Below are positions 1 through 5,329 of a DNA stretch of 5,650 nucleotides, in pieces. Within the stretch, counting starts at the first letter, position 1, and each line of letters starts with the position of its first letter. This stretch comes from an uncultured beta proteobacterium (GTDB taxonomy: Bacteria > Pseudomonadota > Gammaproteobacteria > Burkholderiales > Rhodocyclaceae). Both the position numbers and the translations under genes were made by a program. Below the pieces are notes generated by a model. It was not told the origin of the DNA and searched no databases. It was given only the letters and a program-made list of their open reading frames with translations. The DNA lies in contig CAIVZW010000270.1 of the NCBI GenBank assembly GCA_903910495.1, forward strand, positions 1 to 5,650, read 5' to 3'.

Positions 1-1
1 C

Positions 2-109
2 TACTTTGCCCCGTCAGCCTTCGAGGCCGGCTTCGTTTCTGCCGCACACAGCGATGCGGACATCGCCGAAACCGTCACGGCGGCTGAGGCCATCTTCAGG
101 AATTGGTAA
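2..109 (+). CDS. hemL: Glutamate-1-semialdehyde 2,1-aminomutase, C-terminal end (partial)
   Basis: Only the last 35 codons are present, ending in TAA; the gene begins outside the window. The visible protein starts [18 protein letters not shown] and ends IFRNW. The stretch APS-[AF]-EAGF-x-S-x-AH is the characteristic C-terminal segment of HemL, the PLP-dependent cytosolic enzyme that converts glutamate-1-semialdehyde to 5-aminolevulinate in the C5 route of tetrapyrrole synthesis. Other class III aminotransferases do not usually carry this exact motif, so the call is good despite the short length. It is convergent with dctP and separated from it by a strong bidirectional hairpin terminator. No functional link to the neighbouring transport genes is implied; this is probably the housekeeping flank of an accessory cluster. 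Confidence 0.85.
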   Translation, partial: YFAPSAFEAGFVSAAHSDADIAETVTAAEAIFRNW

Positions 110-168
110 TTTCGGCAACGACAAAAAGACGGCATTTCGACGGACACTTGCCGTTGGCCTTCTTTACG

Positions 169-200
169 AAAAATGGCACTTCTTTTGAAGTGCCATTTTT
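169..200. terminator. Bidirectional Rho-independent terminator between hemL and dctP
   Basis: A perfect 14-bp inverted repeat: AAAAATGGCACTTC (169-182), loop TTTT (183-186), and its exact reverse complement (187-200). The G/C-containing core GGCACTTC/GAAGTGCC is flanked by A- and T-tracts, so each strand produces a hairpin followed by a U-run. It lies 59 bases after the hemL stop and 26 bases after the dctP stop on the other strand, the expected place for a shared terminator of convergent genes. Confidence 0.85.
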
Positions 201-226
201 CTATTTCAACGCTAACCAGGCTGCGC

Positions 227-1240
227 TTACTTGACTAGTTTTTTTCCAATGTCGACATAAGTCGCATCTCGGGCTTCGGTCAACTTGAGAGCATCATAAG
301 CGGACGCGCTGGCCTTCTTGAATGCAACCATATCAAGTTCGTTCTGCGGAATATACTTCATGCCTTTTTTAATAAGTTCCTGCCTGACATTGTCAGCATC
401 TTTTGCCAGACTCTCGGACACTTCGAGACCGGCCTTCGTGCACTCTTCCTCCAGAATTTTCTGGTATTCGGCAGGCAGTTTGTTGAACCAGGCAGCACTG
501 ACAACCATGAAATTCATCTGATAAATATGTTTCGTTTCGATGATGTTCTTGGCGACCTCGAACACCTTCAAGTTGAATGCAGCCGCGTAAGGCAGTTCGC
601 ATCCATCGACCATCCCGGATTGAATCCCGTTATAGAGTTCACCGTAGGGCAGTGAAACAGGCTTGGGTCCAATCGACTTGACGGATTCAACCCAGATCGG
701 CGCTCCGGCGGTTCTGATCAACATCCCTTTCAATTCGTTCGGACTCTTTCCGACCTTATTGGAGAAAATGCTGCGTGACCCTTGAACGTAGGCGAAAGAT
801 ACCACCTTGATCTTGAAATCCTCTGCCAGCTTCTTGTTCCATCCGGCAACCGTCTTGGATTTCAGCAGACCTTTCACTTCATCGAGATTTTCCACAAAAT
901 ACGGCGCATTCAGAACCGAAATTTCCCGCACGTAATTACCCAGACGCGCGGCATCAGTCTGCCAACCAATATTGGAACCCTGACGCATCTGCTCAAGAAC
1001 GTCCTCTTCAACGCCCAACTGGGCACTGGGGAACACGTCGATGACCAGATCCCCTTTCGTTCTTTCGCTAACTGCCTTGGACCACTTCAAATAGGCTTTA
1101 TGAAATGCATCCTGATCGGTCATGACATGGCCGAATCTGAGCAAATAGGTCGGCTTTTTGGGCGTATCGGCCGCAAGGCTCGTTCCGCTGAACGAAAGCG
1201 TAACCAGAGCAACAAGACAAGCACTAATCAGTCTTTTCAT
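227..1240 (-). CDS. dctP: TRAP transporter substrate-binding protein, DctP family
   Basis: Periplasmic solute receptor of a tripartite ATP-independent (TRAP) transporter; it captures a carboxylate ligand and delivers it to the DctQM membrane complex. The 337-residue protein begins with a classical signal peptide (MKR, hydrophobic core to about residue 20, cleavage near SLA/A at 23-24). The mature part opens with the family's LRFGH strand, and later carries the conserved ligand-binding arginine region (LIRTAGAP, Arg176) and the motif YGELYNGIQSGMVDG (199-213). Length is normal for the family. The open frame extends to a TTG at 1270, but the ATG at 1240 is preferred: it begins the signal peptide and has AAAGGA 9 bases upstream. 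It is the last gene of the operon, 130 bases after the aldo/keto reductase-like gene, and may have extra control of its own. The ligand cannot be read from sequence; Arg176 implies a carboxylate. Confidence 0.93.
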   Translation of the reverse strand: MKRLISACLVALVTLSFSGTSLAADTPKKPTYLLRFGHVMTDQDAFHKAYLKWSKAVSERTKGDLVIDVFPSAQLGVEEDVLEQMRQGSNIGWQTDAARLGNYVREISVLNAPYFVENLDEVKGLLKSKTVAGWNKKLAEDFKIKVVSFAYVQGSRSIFSNKVGKSPNELKGMLIRTAGAPIWVESVKSIGPKPVSLPYGELYNGIQSGMVDGCELPYAAAFNLKVFEVAKNIIETKHIYQMNFMVVSAAWFNKLPAEYQKILEEECTKAGLEVSESLAKDADNVRQELIKKGMKYIPQNELDMVAFKKASASAYDALKLTEARDATYVDIGKKLVK

Positions 1241-1249
1241 TTTTGATTT

Positions 1250-1255
1250 TCCTTT
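1250..1255 (-). promoter_or_regulatory. Ribosome binding site of dctP
   Basis: AAAGGA on the minus strand, 9 bases before the ATG at 1240. It supports this start over the in-frame TTG at 1270, which would add ten charged residues in front of a complete signal peptide. Confidence 0.7.
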
Positions 1256-1345
1256 AAGTTTCTCAGACAATTAAGAAAACGGGGCAAAGACATCAAAACC
1301 ATATTCCATCACGCCAGTAACTTTGTAGAAATTACACTTCCCGAC

Positions 1346-1369
1346 AAAAAACTATTGAGGCCAGCCCTC
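1346..1369 (-). terminator. Possible weak terminator or attenuator between the AKR-like gene and dctP
   Basis: Directly after the AKR-like stop codon the minus strand can form a small hairpin, GAGG-GCTGG-CCTC (1369 to 1357), followed five bases later by six T residues (1351 to 1346). A stem of only 4 bp with an offset T-run is weak, so complete termination is unlikely; partial attenuation or transcript 3'-end protection is possible. No convincing new promoter could be found between here and dctP. Confidence 0.2.
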
Positions 1370-1370
1370 T

Positions 1371-2342
1371 CTATGAAACTCCAAGCCTCTCTCCAACAAA
1401 CTCCTTGCTCTTTTGTGCCGCGAAATCGCGAAACATATTCGTTTCACTGACTCTTGCGATAATCGACAGCTCCTCTTCGGTAAGCCGCAAGTCGTCGACC
1501 GCGCGCGCCGCAGTGATCAGATTCTTCGCCTTACCGGTTCCATAGATGACCGTAGTAAGCTCGTCATGAGCCAGACACCATTTGAGCGCTGCACGAGCCA
1601 GACTGGTCTTGTCAATAACACCCGCCTCGTCGGCCATCTTGAACAGCTTCCCTTTCATGAAAGCTTCCCGTCCGATTATGCCCAGGCCATCGCCCCTGGC
1701 ACAGGGAAAAACGTTGTCAAGGCAACGGCAATCACCAAAACTGAAGTTTATGTACACGGCATCAAAGCACTCGGCATGCAGTTGCTCAAGATAGGTCTGT
1801 TCCCCGGAAAACGTGTCGGCACAGGCATACCGGATCAGACCCTCCTGCTTCAGTGCCCGGATGTTATTGCCAATTTTGGCCAGATATTCCGGATCATTGT
1901 CCAGTGCGGACTGCATGAAAGGAATGTTCAGGAACTCGACGCAGTCGCGCTGCATCAGCTTGAGAATTCGCTCGACCTCGGCCTTCAGGATCGAATACTG
2001 GGCCATCTTCACGTTGTTTTCGTCGTAGGTGTAACCCATTCCCTCCGGGCGGGTCTGCACATAGACCGGATACGGCGGCGGCATCTCCCGCAAATTCCGC
2101 CCCAACGCCTCCTTTTCCGAATCCATGGTCACGTCAAAGAAATTGATCCCGTTGTCAAATGCGGCAACAAGCACCTGCTTTCTGGCTTCCTGGCCAAACC
2201 CGTCAAAGAGGTAATCGGGACGAACGGCGAGTTCAAAGTTTTCGTTGAACCCGCGCGATAATCCTGAAGGCAAATACTCATGGCCACCCATGGAAATTGC
2301 GGAGATTTCTATGTCGAGCTTGCCGAACTTCCTATACTTCAT
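1371..2342 (-). CDS. Aldo/keto reductase-fold protein with degenerate catalytic tetrad
   Basis: A 323-residue protein with the layout of an AKR TIM barrel: the N-terminal hairpin MKYRKFGKLDIEISAISMGG, GINFFD (65-70), ALGRNLRE (79-86), and a C-terminal part with LKWCLAHD and YGTGKAKN (267-274) followed by DLRLTEEELSII, typical of the cofactor-binding end. AKR enzymes normally reduce carbonyls with NADPH using Asp, Tyr, Lys and His. Here Asp70 remains, but the Tyr segment is deleted (FFDVTMDSE), Lys is Arg98 (VQTRPEG), and His is Pro141 (FLNIPF). Ordinary reductase activity is therefore doubtful. A long insert lies at about 22-50. The start at ATG 2342 has GGAG 6 bases upstream; a GTG at 2360 is the longest alternative. 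It lies between dctM and dctP, so it probably acts on the transported compound or a product of it. The fold is sure; the function is unknown. Confidence 0.85.
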   Translation of the reverse strand: MKYRKFGKLDIEISAISMGGHEYLPSGLSRGFNENFELAVRPDYLFDGFGQEARKQVLVAAFDNGINFFDVTMDSEKEALGRNLREMPPPYPVYVQTRPEGMGYTYDENNVKMAQYSILKAEVERILKLMQRDCVEFLNIPFMQSALDNDPEYLAKIGNNIRALKQEGLIRYACADTFSGEQTYLEQLHAECFDAVYINFSFGDCRCLDNVFPCARGDGLGIIGREAFMKGKLFKMADEAGVIDKTSLARAALKWCLAHDELTTVIYGTGKAKNLITAARAVDDLRLTEEELSIIARVSETNMFRDFAAQKSKEFVGERLGVS

Positions 2343-2348
2343 GACACA

Positions 2349-2352
2349 CTCC
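2349..2352 (-). promoter_or_regulatory. Ribosome binding site of the AKR-like gene
   Basis: GGAG on the minus strand, 6 bases before the ATG at 2342. It overlaps the upstream in-frame ATG at 2354 (ATGGAG), so it cannot serve that start. This favours MKYRKFG as the N-terminus, which also matches where AKR proteins usually begin. Confidence 0.65.
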
Positions 2353-2355
2353 ATT

Positions 2356-2372
2356 GGCACGATATCGGTGCC
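2356..2372 (-). other. Intercistronic hairpin between dctM and the AKR-like gene
   Basis: GGCAC (2356-2360) and GTGCC (2368-2372) form a perfect 5-bp inverted repeat around a 7-base loop. There is no T-run, so it is not a terminator. On the mRNA it ends 3 bases before the Shine-Dalgarno sequence of the AKR-like gene, where it could affect initiation or transcript stability. The stem is short and may be chance. Confidence 0.3.
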
Positions 2373-2405
2373 GGTTTAATCGCCTCGGTTATCGTATTCC
2401 CTATC

Positions 2406-3689
2406 CTATGACCCATACAGAAGTTTCGGCAGGAACATGATGATGTCTGGAAACAGTAGATATAAACCGGTCAAGATCATGATGGCGAGGAAGAATGGCG
2501 GACTCTCTTTTATGAAATCCTGCAGTTTGCATTCCATGATCCCGCAGATGGTGTACATCGCGATGCCAACCGGCGGCGTGAGTATGCCCAGGGTAACGAT
2601 AACGCTGACGATAACGCCGAAGAAGACCGGGTCATAGCCGATCGTCTTGACCAAGGGGAGCAATATCGGCGTCAGCAGCAGGATAATCACCGCACCGTCC
2701 ATGAACATGCCAAAGACGATCAGGAAGAAAATGATGATGATCATGATCAGTGAAGGAACATCGGTGATTCCCAGGATGAAGATGGTCAGCTTTTGCGGGA
2801 TCTTCTCAAGGGGAATCCCGTAGCCGAAAATCCCAGACATGGTGATCATGTACATGATGGCGCTAACATCGCCGACCGCTTCTTTCAGCGTCGTCTTCAA
2901 GGTGCGCCAGTTGAGTTTTCGGTAGATGAAGAAGCCGATAAAGAGCGCGTATATGCAGGCAAATGCGCCAACCTCGGACGGCGTGAACCAGCCGAAGCGG
3001 ATTCCTCCGATCAGCAGGATCGGGAAGATCAAGGCCCAAATCGTATCGCGCAAGGAAGCGACAATCTCTTTCAGTTCGGCCTTGGTCTCCCGTGCCGGCG
3101 CAAACTTCCTTCTGGACGCCGTAATGTGCACGGCAATCATCAGGATTGCCGCCATCATCAGTCCCGCAATCAGACCGGCCGCAAACAGTCGGCCGATGGA
3201 AACCTCGCCGACCGTCCCGTACAAGATCAGGCCGACGCCCGGCGGGATGGTCGAGGTTATCAATGACGAATAACCGATGACTGCCGCTGAATAACCCTTC
3301 GGGTAGCCCTGCCTGGTCATCTCAGGCCCCAGAATTCGCGCTTCCATCGCCGCATCCGCGTTGGACGACCCGGAGATGCCGCCCATCAGCGTGCTAACGG
3401 CAATACAAACCTGGGCCATGCCGCCGCGCATGTGCCCGGTGAGCAACATGGCAAGGCGAATGAGCTGATCGGTAATGCCCGAAGCGTTCATCAGGCTTCC
3501 GGCAAACACAAACAGTGGAACAGCCAGGAGGTTGATGTTCTGCGACTGAGAAATCGGCAACTGGACAATCGTCGTTATCGGCAACTCGCTGTTCTGCAGA
3601 AAGAACGTGGCACCGGAGATGCCGATGGCAAATCCGATCGGCATTCCCATCACCATGAGCACCAGAAAGACTAGCAAAACTATTTCCAT
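2406..3689 (-). CDS. dctM: TRAP transporter large membrane subunit, DctM family
   Basis: Inner-membrane transport subunit of the TRAP system, which couples solute uptake to an ion gradient (usually Na+). At 427 residues it is full length for DctM, with about 12 hydrophobic segments throughout. Family landmarks appear in order: MGMPIGFAIG (14-23), PLFVFAGSLMNASGIT (58-73), MGGISGSSNADAA (102-114), STIPPGVGLILYG (146-158), TPSEVGAFACIYAL (236-249), GMFMDGAVIILLLTPILLP (327-345) and LGILTPPVG (367-375). The start at ATG 3689 is secure because a perfect AAGGAGG lies 6 bases upstream. It follows dctQ by 27 bases, the normal order for a TRAP permease with separate Q and M subunits, and the AKR-like gene follows after 63 bases. 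Family assignment is firm; the substrate is not determined by sequence. Confidence 0.96.
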   Translation of the reverse strand: MEIVLLVFLVLMVMGMPIGFAIGISGATFFLQNSELPITTIVQLPISQSQNINLLAVPLFVFAGSLMNASGITDQLIRLAMLLTGHMRGGMAQVCIAVSTLMGGISGSSNADAAMEARILGPEMTRQGYPKGYSAAVIGYSSLITSTIPPGVGLILYGTVGEVSIGRLFAAGLIAGLMMAAILMIAVHITASRRKFAPARETKAELKEIVASLRDTIWALIFPILLIGGIRFGWFTPSEVGAFACIYALFIGFFIYRKLNWRTLKTTLKEAVGDVSAIMYMITMSGIFGYGIPLEKIPQKLTIFILGITDVPSLIMIIIIFFLIVFGMFMDGAVIILLLTPILLPLVKTIGYDPVFFGVIVSVIVTLGILTPPVGIAMYTICGIMECKLQDFIKESPPFFLAIMILTGLYLLFPDIIMFLPKLLYGS

Positions 3690-3695
3690 ACAACC

Positions 3696-3702
3696 CCTCC
3701 TT
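3696..3702 (-). promoter_or_regulatory. Strong ribosome binding site of dctM
   Basis: AAGGAGG, a full match to the anti-Shine-Dalgarno core, 6 bases before the dctM ATG. It is the strongest binding site among the operon genes and lies entirely within the 27-base dctQ-dctM gap. Confidence 0.85.
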
Positions 3703-3716
3703 GATCAGCCGGCAGT

Positions 3717-4217
3717 TCAGATCGCTGTGCTGTTGTGGTCACTCGTCGGCTGTTGCATGATGATTTCCTTGCGAACCTTGATTGCCGTTGTCACCAGCAT
3801 CAGCACCGATGAAATCGGAACACTGAGCGTTACCCAGGTGTAACTCAGCGCCGGAATTCCCTGGAAACTCCGGTGCCAGGTTCTGACCGACAGGATGAAG
3901 CCCAGATAAATCAAGGCGATAAGAAATGCCGAGATGATGAGATAGACGAGCAATTTCATCGGTTTGTGCCAGGCCAGCGGGAATCGTTCGCTGAATATGT
4001 CGACATGAACCATTTTTCCTTCCCGGTATGCCGCATCAGCACCAACAAACACGCCCCAGGTAAAAAGCAGGAGTGCCGCATCAAAGCCCCAAGTGACCGG
4101 TTCTCCGCAAACGCGCGCAACAGCCGCGATGAAAATCACGACCACGGTGCCCAGCAAGCAAGATCCCGACAAACTGACTTCAAACTCGCATAACTTGTCA
4201 TAAAACTTTGCAATCAT
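3717..4217 (-). CDS. dctQ: TRAP transporter small membrane subunit, DctQ family
   Basis: Small integral-membrane partner of DctM, needed for TRAP transport. The 166-residue protein has four predicted transmembrane segments at about 16-36, 46-63, 87-110 and 126-146. It carries the DctQ core around helix 2: an R-x-x-GEPVTWGFDAALLLFTWG-type stretch (35-55) followed by GADAAYREGKMVHVDIF (59-75), where the family typically has Ala, Arg-Glu-Gly and His-(I/V)-x-(V/I)-Asp. The frame is open to an ATG at 4256, but that codon lacks any Shine-Dalgarno sequence, whereas the ATG at 4217 has GAGGTGG 5 bases upstream and gives the usual short cytoplasmic N-terminus. It lies 75 bases after the aldolase gene and 27 bases before dctM. 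The call is firm. Confidence 0.93.
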   Translation of the reverse strand: MIAKFYDKLCEFEVSLSGSCLLGTVVVIFIAAVARVCGEPVTWGFDAALLLFTWGVFVGADAAYREGKMVHVDIFSERFPLAWHKPMKLLVYLIISAFLIALIYLGFILSVRTWHRSFQGIPALSYTWVTLSVPISSVLMLVTTAIKVRKEIIMQQPTSDHNSTAI

Positions 4218-4222
4218 CGTTG

Positions 4223-4229
4223 CCACCTC
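4223..4229 (-). promoter_or_regulatory. Ribosome binding site deciding the dctQ start
   Basis: GAGGTGG on the minus strand, 5 bases before the ATG at 4217. No comparable sequence precedes the in-frame ATG at 4256, so the shorter protein is preferred. Confidence 0.75.
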
Positions 4230-4240
4230 AGTTGAATATT

Positions 4241-4257
4241 GATGCAGGCCATGCATC
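4241..4257 (-). other. Intercistronic hairpin between aldolase gene and dctQ
   Basis: GATGCA (4241-4246) and TGCATC (4252-4257) form a perfect 6-bp inverted repeat with a 5-base loop. No T-run follows, so it is not a terminator. It lies about a dozen bases upstream of the dctQ ribosome binding site and covers the rejected ATG at 4256. A role in mRNA processing or stability is possible but unproven. Confidence 0.35.
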
Positions 4258-4292
4258 GTTGCGCAGATTTAATTCGTTTCCATTCGCCGCTT

Positions 4293-5063
4293 TCAGGCGC
4301 GACGCCCAAGGTTTTGAACCAAAGTCCTTGCGCCTTTGCCAAGCAATCCAATATCGGAGCCGACCGCGACGAACAGGCACCCTTGTTCGATGAAATGCCG
4401 GGCCAGGCTTTCATCACCGGTCAGAATCCCGGCGGGTTTGCCGCTGGCCTTGATCCGGGCAATCGCAGCATCGATAATTCTTATGACTTCGGGATGTCCC
4501 GGTTTCCCCAAGTAGCCGAGATCAGCCGACAAGTCTCCGGGACCAATAAAAATGCCGTCAACCCCTTCAACAGCGGCGATGCTTTCAATATTATCGAGAG
4601 CTACTTTCGTTTCGATCTGGACGAGAACGCAGATCTCATTCATGTATCGATCGAAGTAGCCGTCGATTTGAGCATAAGCCGATGCGCGTGACGCCGAAGC
4701 GTACCCGCGCACACCATGCGGCGGATAGCGCGTCGCAGCGACTGCGCGCCTGGCCTCTTCGGCGTTTTGCACCATCGGGATCAAGAGCGACTGGGCGCCC
4801 GCGTCCAGGAAGCGCTTGATCATCACCATGTCGTTCCATGGCGGGCGAACGATCGGGTGAGCTGTTCCGCTATCGATGGCTTGCAACTGACGAAATACCA
4901 TCGGTAGTTCATTCGGTGCATGCTCGGTGTCCAGGAGAATCCAGTCCATCCCCGTGTTGGCGAGTATTTCTACGGAAATCGAGTCCGCCAGACTGCTCCA
5001 GATGCCTAATTGGAGCGTGTTAGAACTAATCGCCTTTTTGAATCCATTCACAGGAATATCCAT
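4293..5063 (-). CDS. hpcH: HpcH/HpaI-family class II (metal-dependent) 2-oxo-acid aldolase
   Basis: A 256-residue TIM-barrel aldolase closely resembling E. coli HpaI (4-hydroxy-2-oxoheptanedioate aldolase), which cleaves 4-hydroxy-2-oxo acids to pyruvate and an aldehyde or oxo-acid in the cytosol. All functional residues of the family can be seen: Asp45-x-Glu-His48 in LLDTEHAPN (catalytic His), Arg73 in RPPWND (pyruvate enolate binding), Glu151 in LVQIET and Asp177 in GPGDLSADLGY (metal ligands). The segments LLIPMVQNAEEAR and RYPPHGVRG are also typical. The ATG at 5063 has AAAGAG 6 bases upstream; the frame extends to a TTG at 5081, which is less likely. It is the first gene of the operon, downstream of a good sigma70-type promoter. 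Next to a GalB-like hydratase it might cleave 4-carboxy-4-hydroxy-2-oxoadipate; 2-keto-3-deoxy-sugar acids are the main alternative substrates of the family. Confidence 0.92.
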   Translation of the reverse strand: MDIPVNGFKKAISSNTLQLGIWSSLADSISVEILANTGMDWILLDTEHAPNELPMVFRQLQAIDSGTAHPIVRPPWNDMVMIKRFLDAGAQSLLIPMVQNAEEARRAVAATRYPPHGVRGYASASRASAYAQIDGYFDRYMNEICVLVQIETKVALDNIESIAAVEGVDGIFIGPGDLSADLGYLGKPGHPEVIRIIDAAIARIKASGKPAGILTGDESLARHFIEQGCLFVAVGSDIGLLGKGARTLVQNLGRRA

Positions 5064-5103
5064 GTTTTTCTCTTTATTCAAGTGGTTACGTAAGTTAGGT
5101 GTA

Positions 5104-5136
5104 CTCCGGAACGGTTACAGTTGTGCGTTCCCAGAG
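5104..5136 (-). other. Hairpin in the 5' leader of the aldolase-TRAP operon
   Basis: On the minus-strand transcript GGAACG (5131 to 5126) pairs with CGTTCC (5113 to 5108) around a 12-base loop. The stem extends by CTCT with GGAG past one bulged G, giving about 10 pairs including one G-U. It lies 40 bases before the aldolase ATG, inside a leader of about 100 bases. No T-run follows and no known riboswitch class is recognised. Confidence 0.35.
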
Positions 5137-5167
5137 CCCCACCCGAAATAAAAACCGGCGTCAAAAC

Positions 5168-5195
5168 ATTACATTAATTAGTTATAAGTTGTCAA
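5168..5195 (-). promoter_or_regulatory. Sigma70-type promoter of the aldolase-TRAP operon
   Basis: On the minus strand, TTGACA (5195 to 5190) is a perfect -35 box, followed by a 16-base spacer and TGTAAT (5173 to 5168), a five-of-six match to the -10 box. Transcription would start near 5160, leaving a leader of roughly 100 bases before the ATG at 5063. It is the best promoter match seen in the intergenic region. Confidence 0.65.
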
Positions 5196-5210
5196 TATTT
5201 GTAAATTTAT
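5184..5210. promoter_or_regulatory. Imperfect palindrome between divergent promoters, candidate operator
   Basis: A 27-base imperfect dyad centred on 5197. Arms ATAAGTT (5184-5190) and AATTTAT (5204-5210) plus inner CAA/TTG (5193-5195, 5199-5201) give 10 symmetric pairs out of 13. It covers both -35 boxes, so a dimeric regulator bound here could control both directions. AT-richness makes chance symmetry easy, and no regulator gene is in the window, so the family of any regulator is unknown. Confidence 0.3.
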
Positions 5211-5226
5211 TTTTTACTGATAAGAT
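5199..5226 (+). promoter_or_regulatory. Probable promoter of the galB-like gene, extended -10 type
   Basis: TTGTAA (5199-5204, four of six to the -35 consensus), a 16-base spacer, and TAAGAT (5221-5226, four of six to -10) preceded by TG at 5218-5219, an extended -10 motif. Transcription would start near 5233, giving a leader of roughly 100 bases. It is weaker by consensus than the divergent promoter. Confidence 0.4.
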
Positions 5227-5245
5227 GATCGACACGTCAGTTGGC

Positions 5246-5269
5246 GCGGCGACGCGCGATCGTTGCCGC
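5246..5269 (+). other. GC-rich imperfect inverted repeat in the galB-like leader
   Basis: GCGGCGAC (5246-5253) and GTTGCCGC (5262-5269) pair over 8 positions with one G-U, around an 8-base loop. The block is sharply GC-rich beside the AT-rich promoter and would lie in the 5' leader. It could be an RNA hairpin or a protein-binding site; there is no T-run, so it is not a standard terminator. Confidence 0.3.
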
Positions 5270-5314
5270 CATTCGGTAACAGATGAATTTCCGATTAGGC
5301 AGTTACATATGAAC

Positions 5315-5319
5315 GAGGA
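5315..5319 (+). promoter_or_regulatory. Ribosome binding site favouring the ATG at 5330
   Basis: GAGGA, 10 bases before the ATG at 5330. The upstream in-frame ATG at 5309 has only a bare AGG 9 bases ahead. If translation starts at 5309 the protein gains seven residues (MNEEPKK), which does not affect the domain. Confidence 0.5.
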
Positions 5320-5329
5320 ACCGAAGAAA

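Noticed and set aside
6..188. Plus-strand 60-codon open frame overlapping the hemL end
   Set aside because: It is out of frame with the clear HemL C-terminus and runs into the terminator hairpin.
1208..1240. Lipoprotein signal in DctP (ISAC near residue 8)
   Set aside because: The cysteine lies before the hydrophobic core, too close to the N-terminus for a lipobox; a standard signal peptidase I site near residue 23 fits better.
782..1246. Plus-strand open frame of 154 codons opposite dctP
   Set aside because: Antisense shadow of a well-supported DctP coding region, without a domain of its own.
1241..1370. Separate promoter for dctP
   Set aside because: Candidate boxes such as TTGATG with TAATTG match the consensus too poorly to call.
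1413..2261. Long plus-strand open frame (282 codons) opposite the AKR-like gene
   Set aside because: It lies wholly antisense to a gene with clear family motifs, has no recognisable domain, and is explained by the codon pattern of the real gene.
2793..3266. Plus-strand open frame of 157 codons opposite dctM
   Set aside because: Highly charged translation with no hydrophobic core or motif, typical of the antisense of a membrane protein gene.
5064..5081. TTG start at 5081 for the aldolase
   Set aside because: The ATG at 5063 has an AAAGAG ribosome site and gives a length closer to HpaI.
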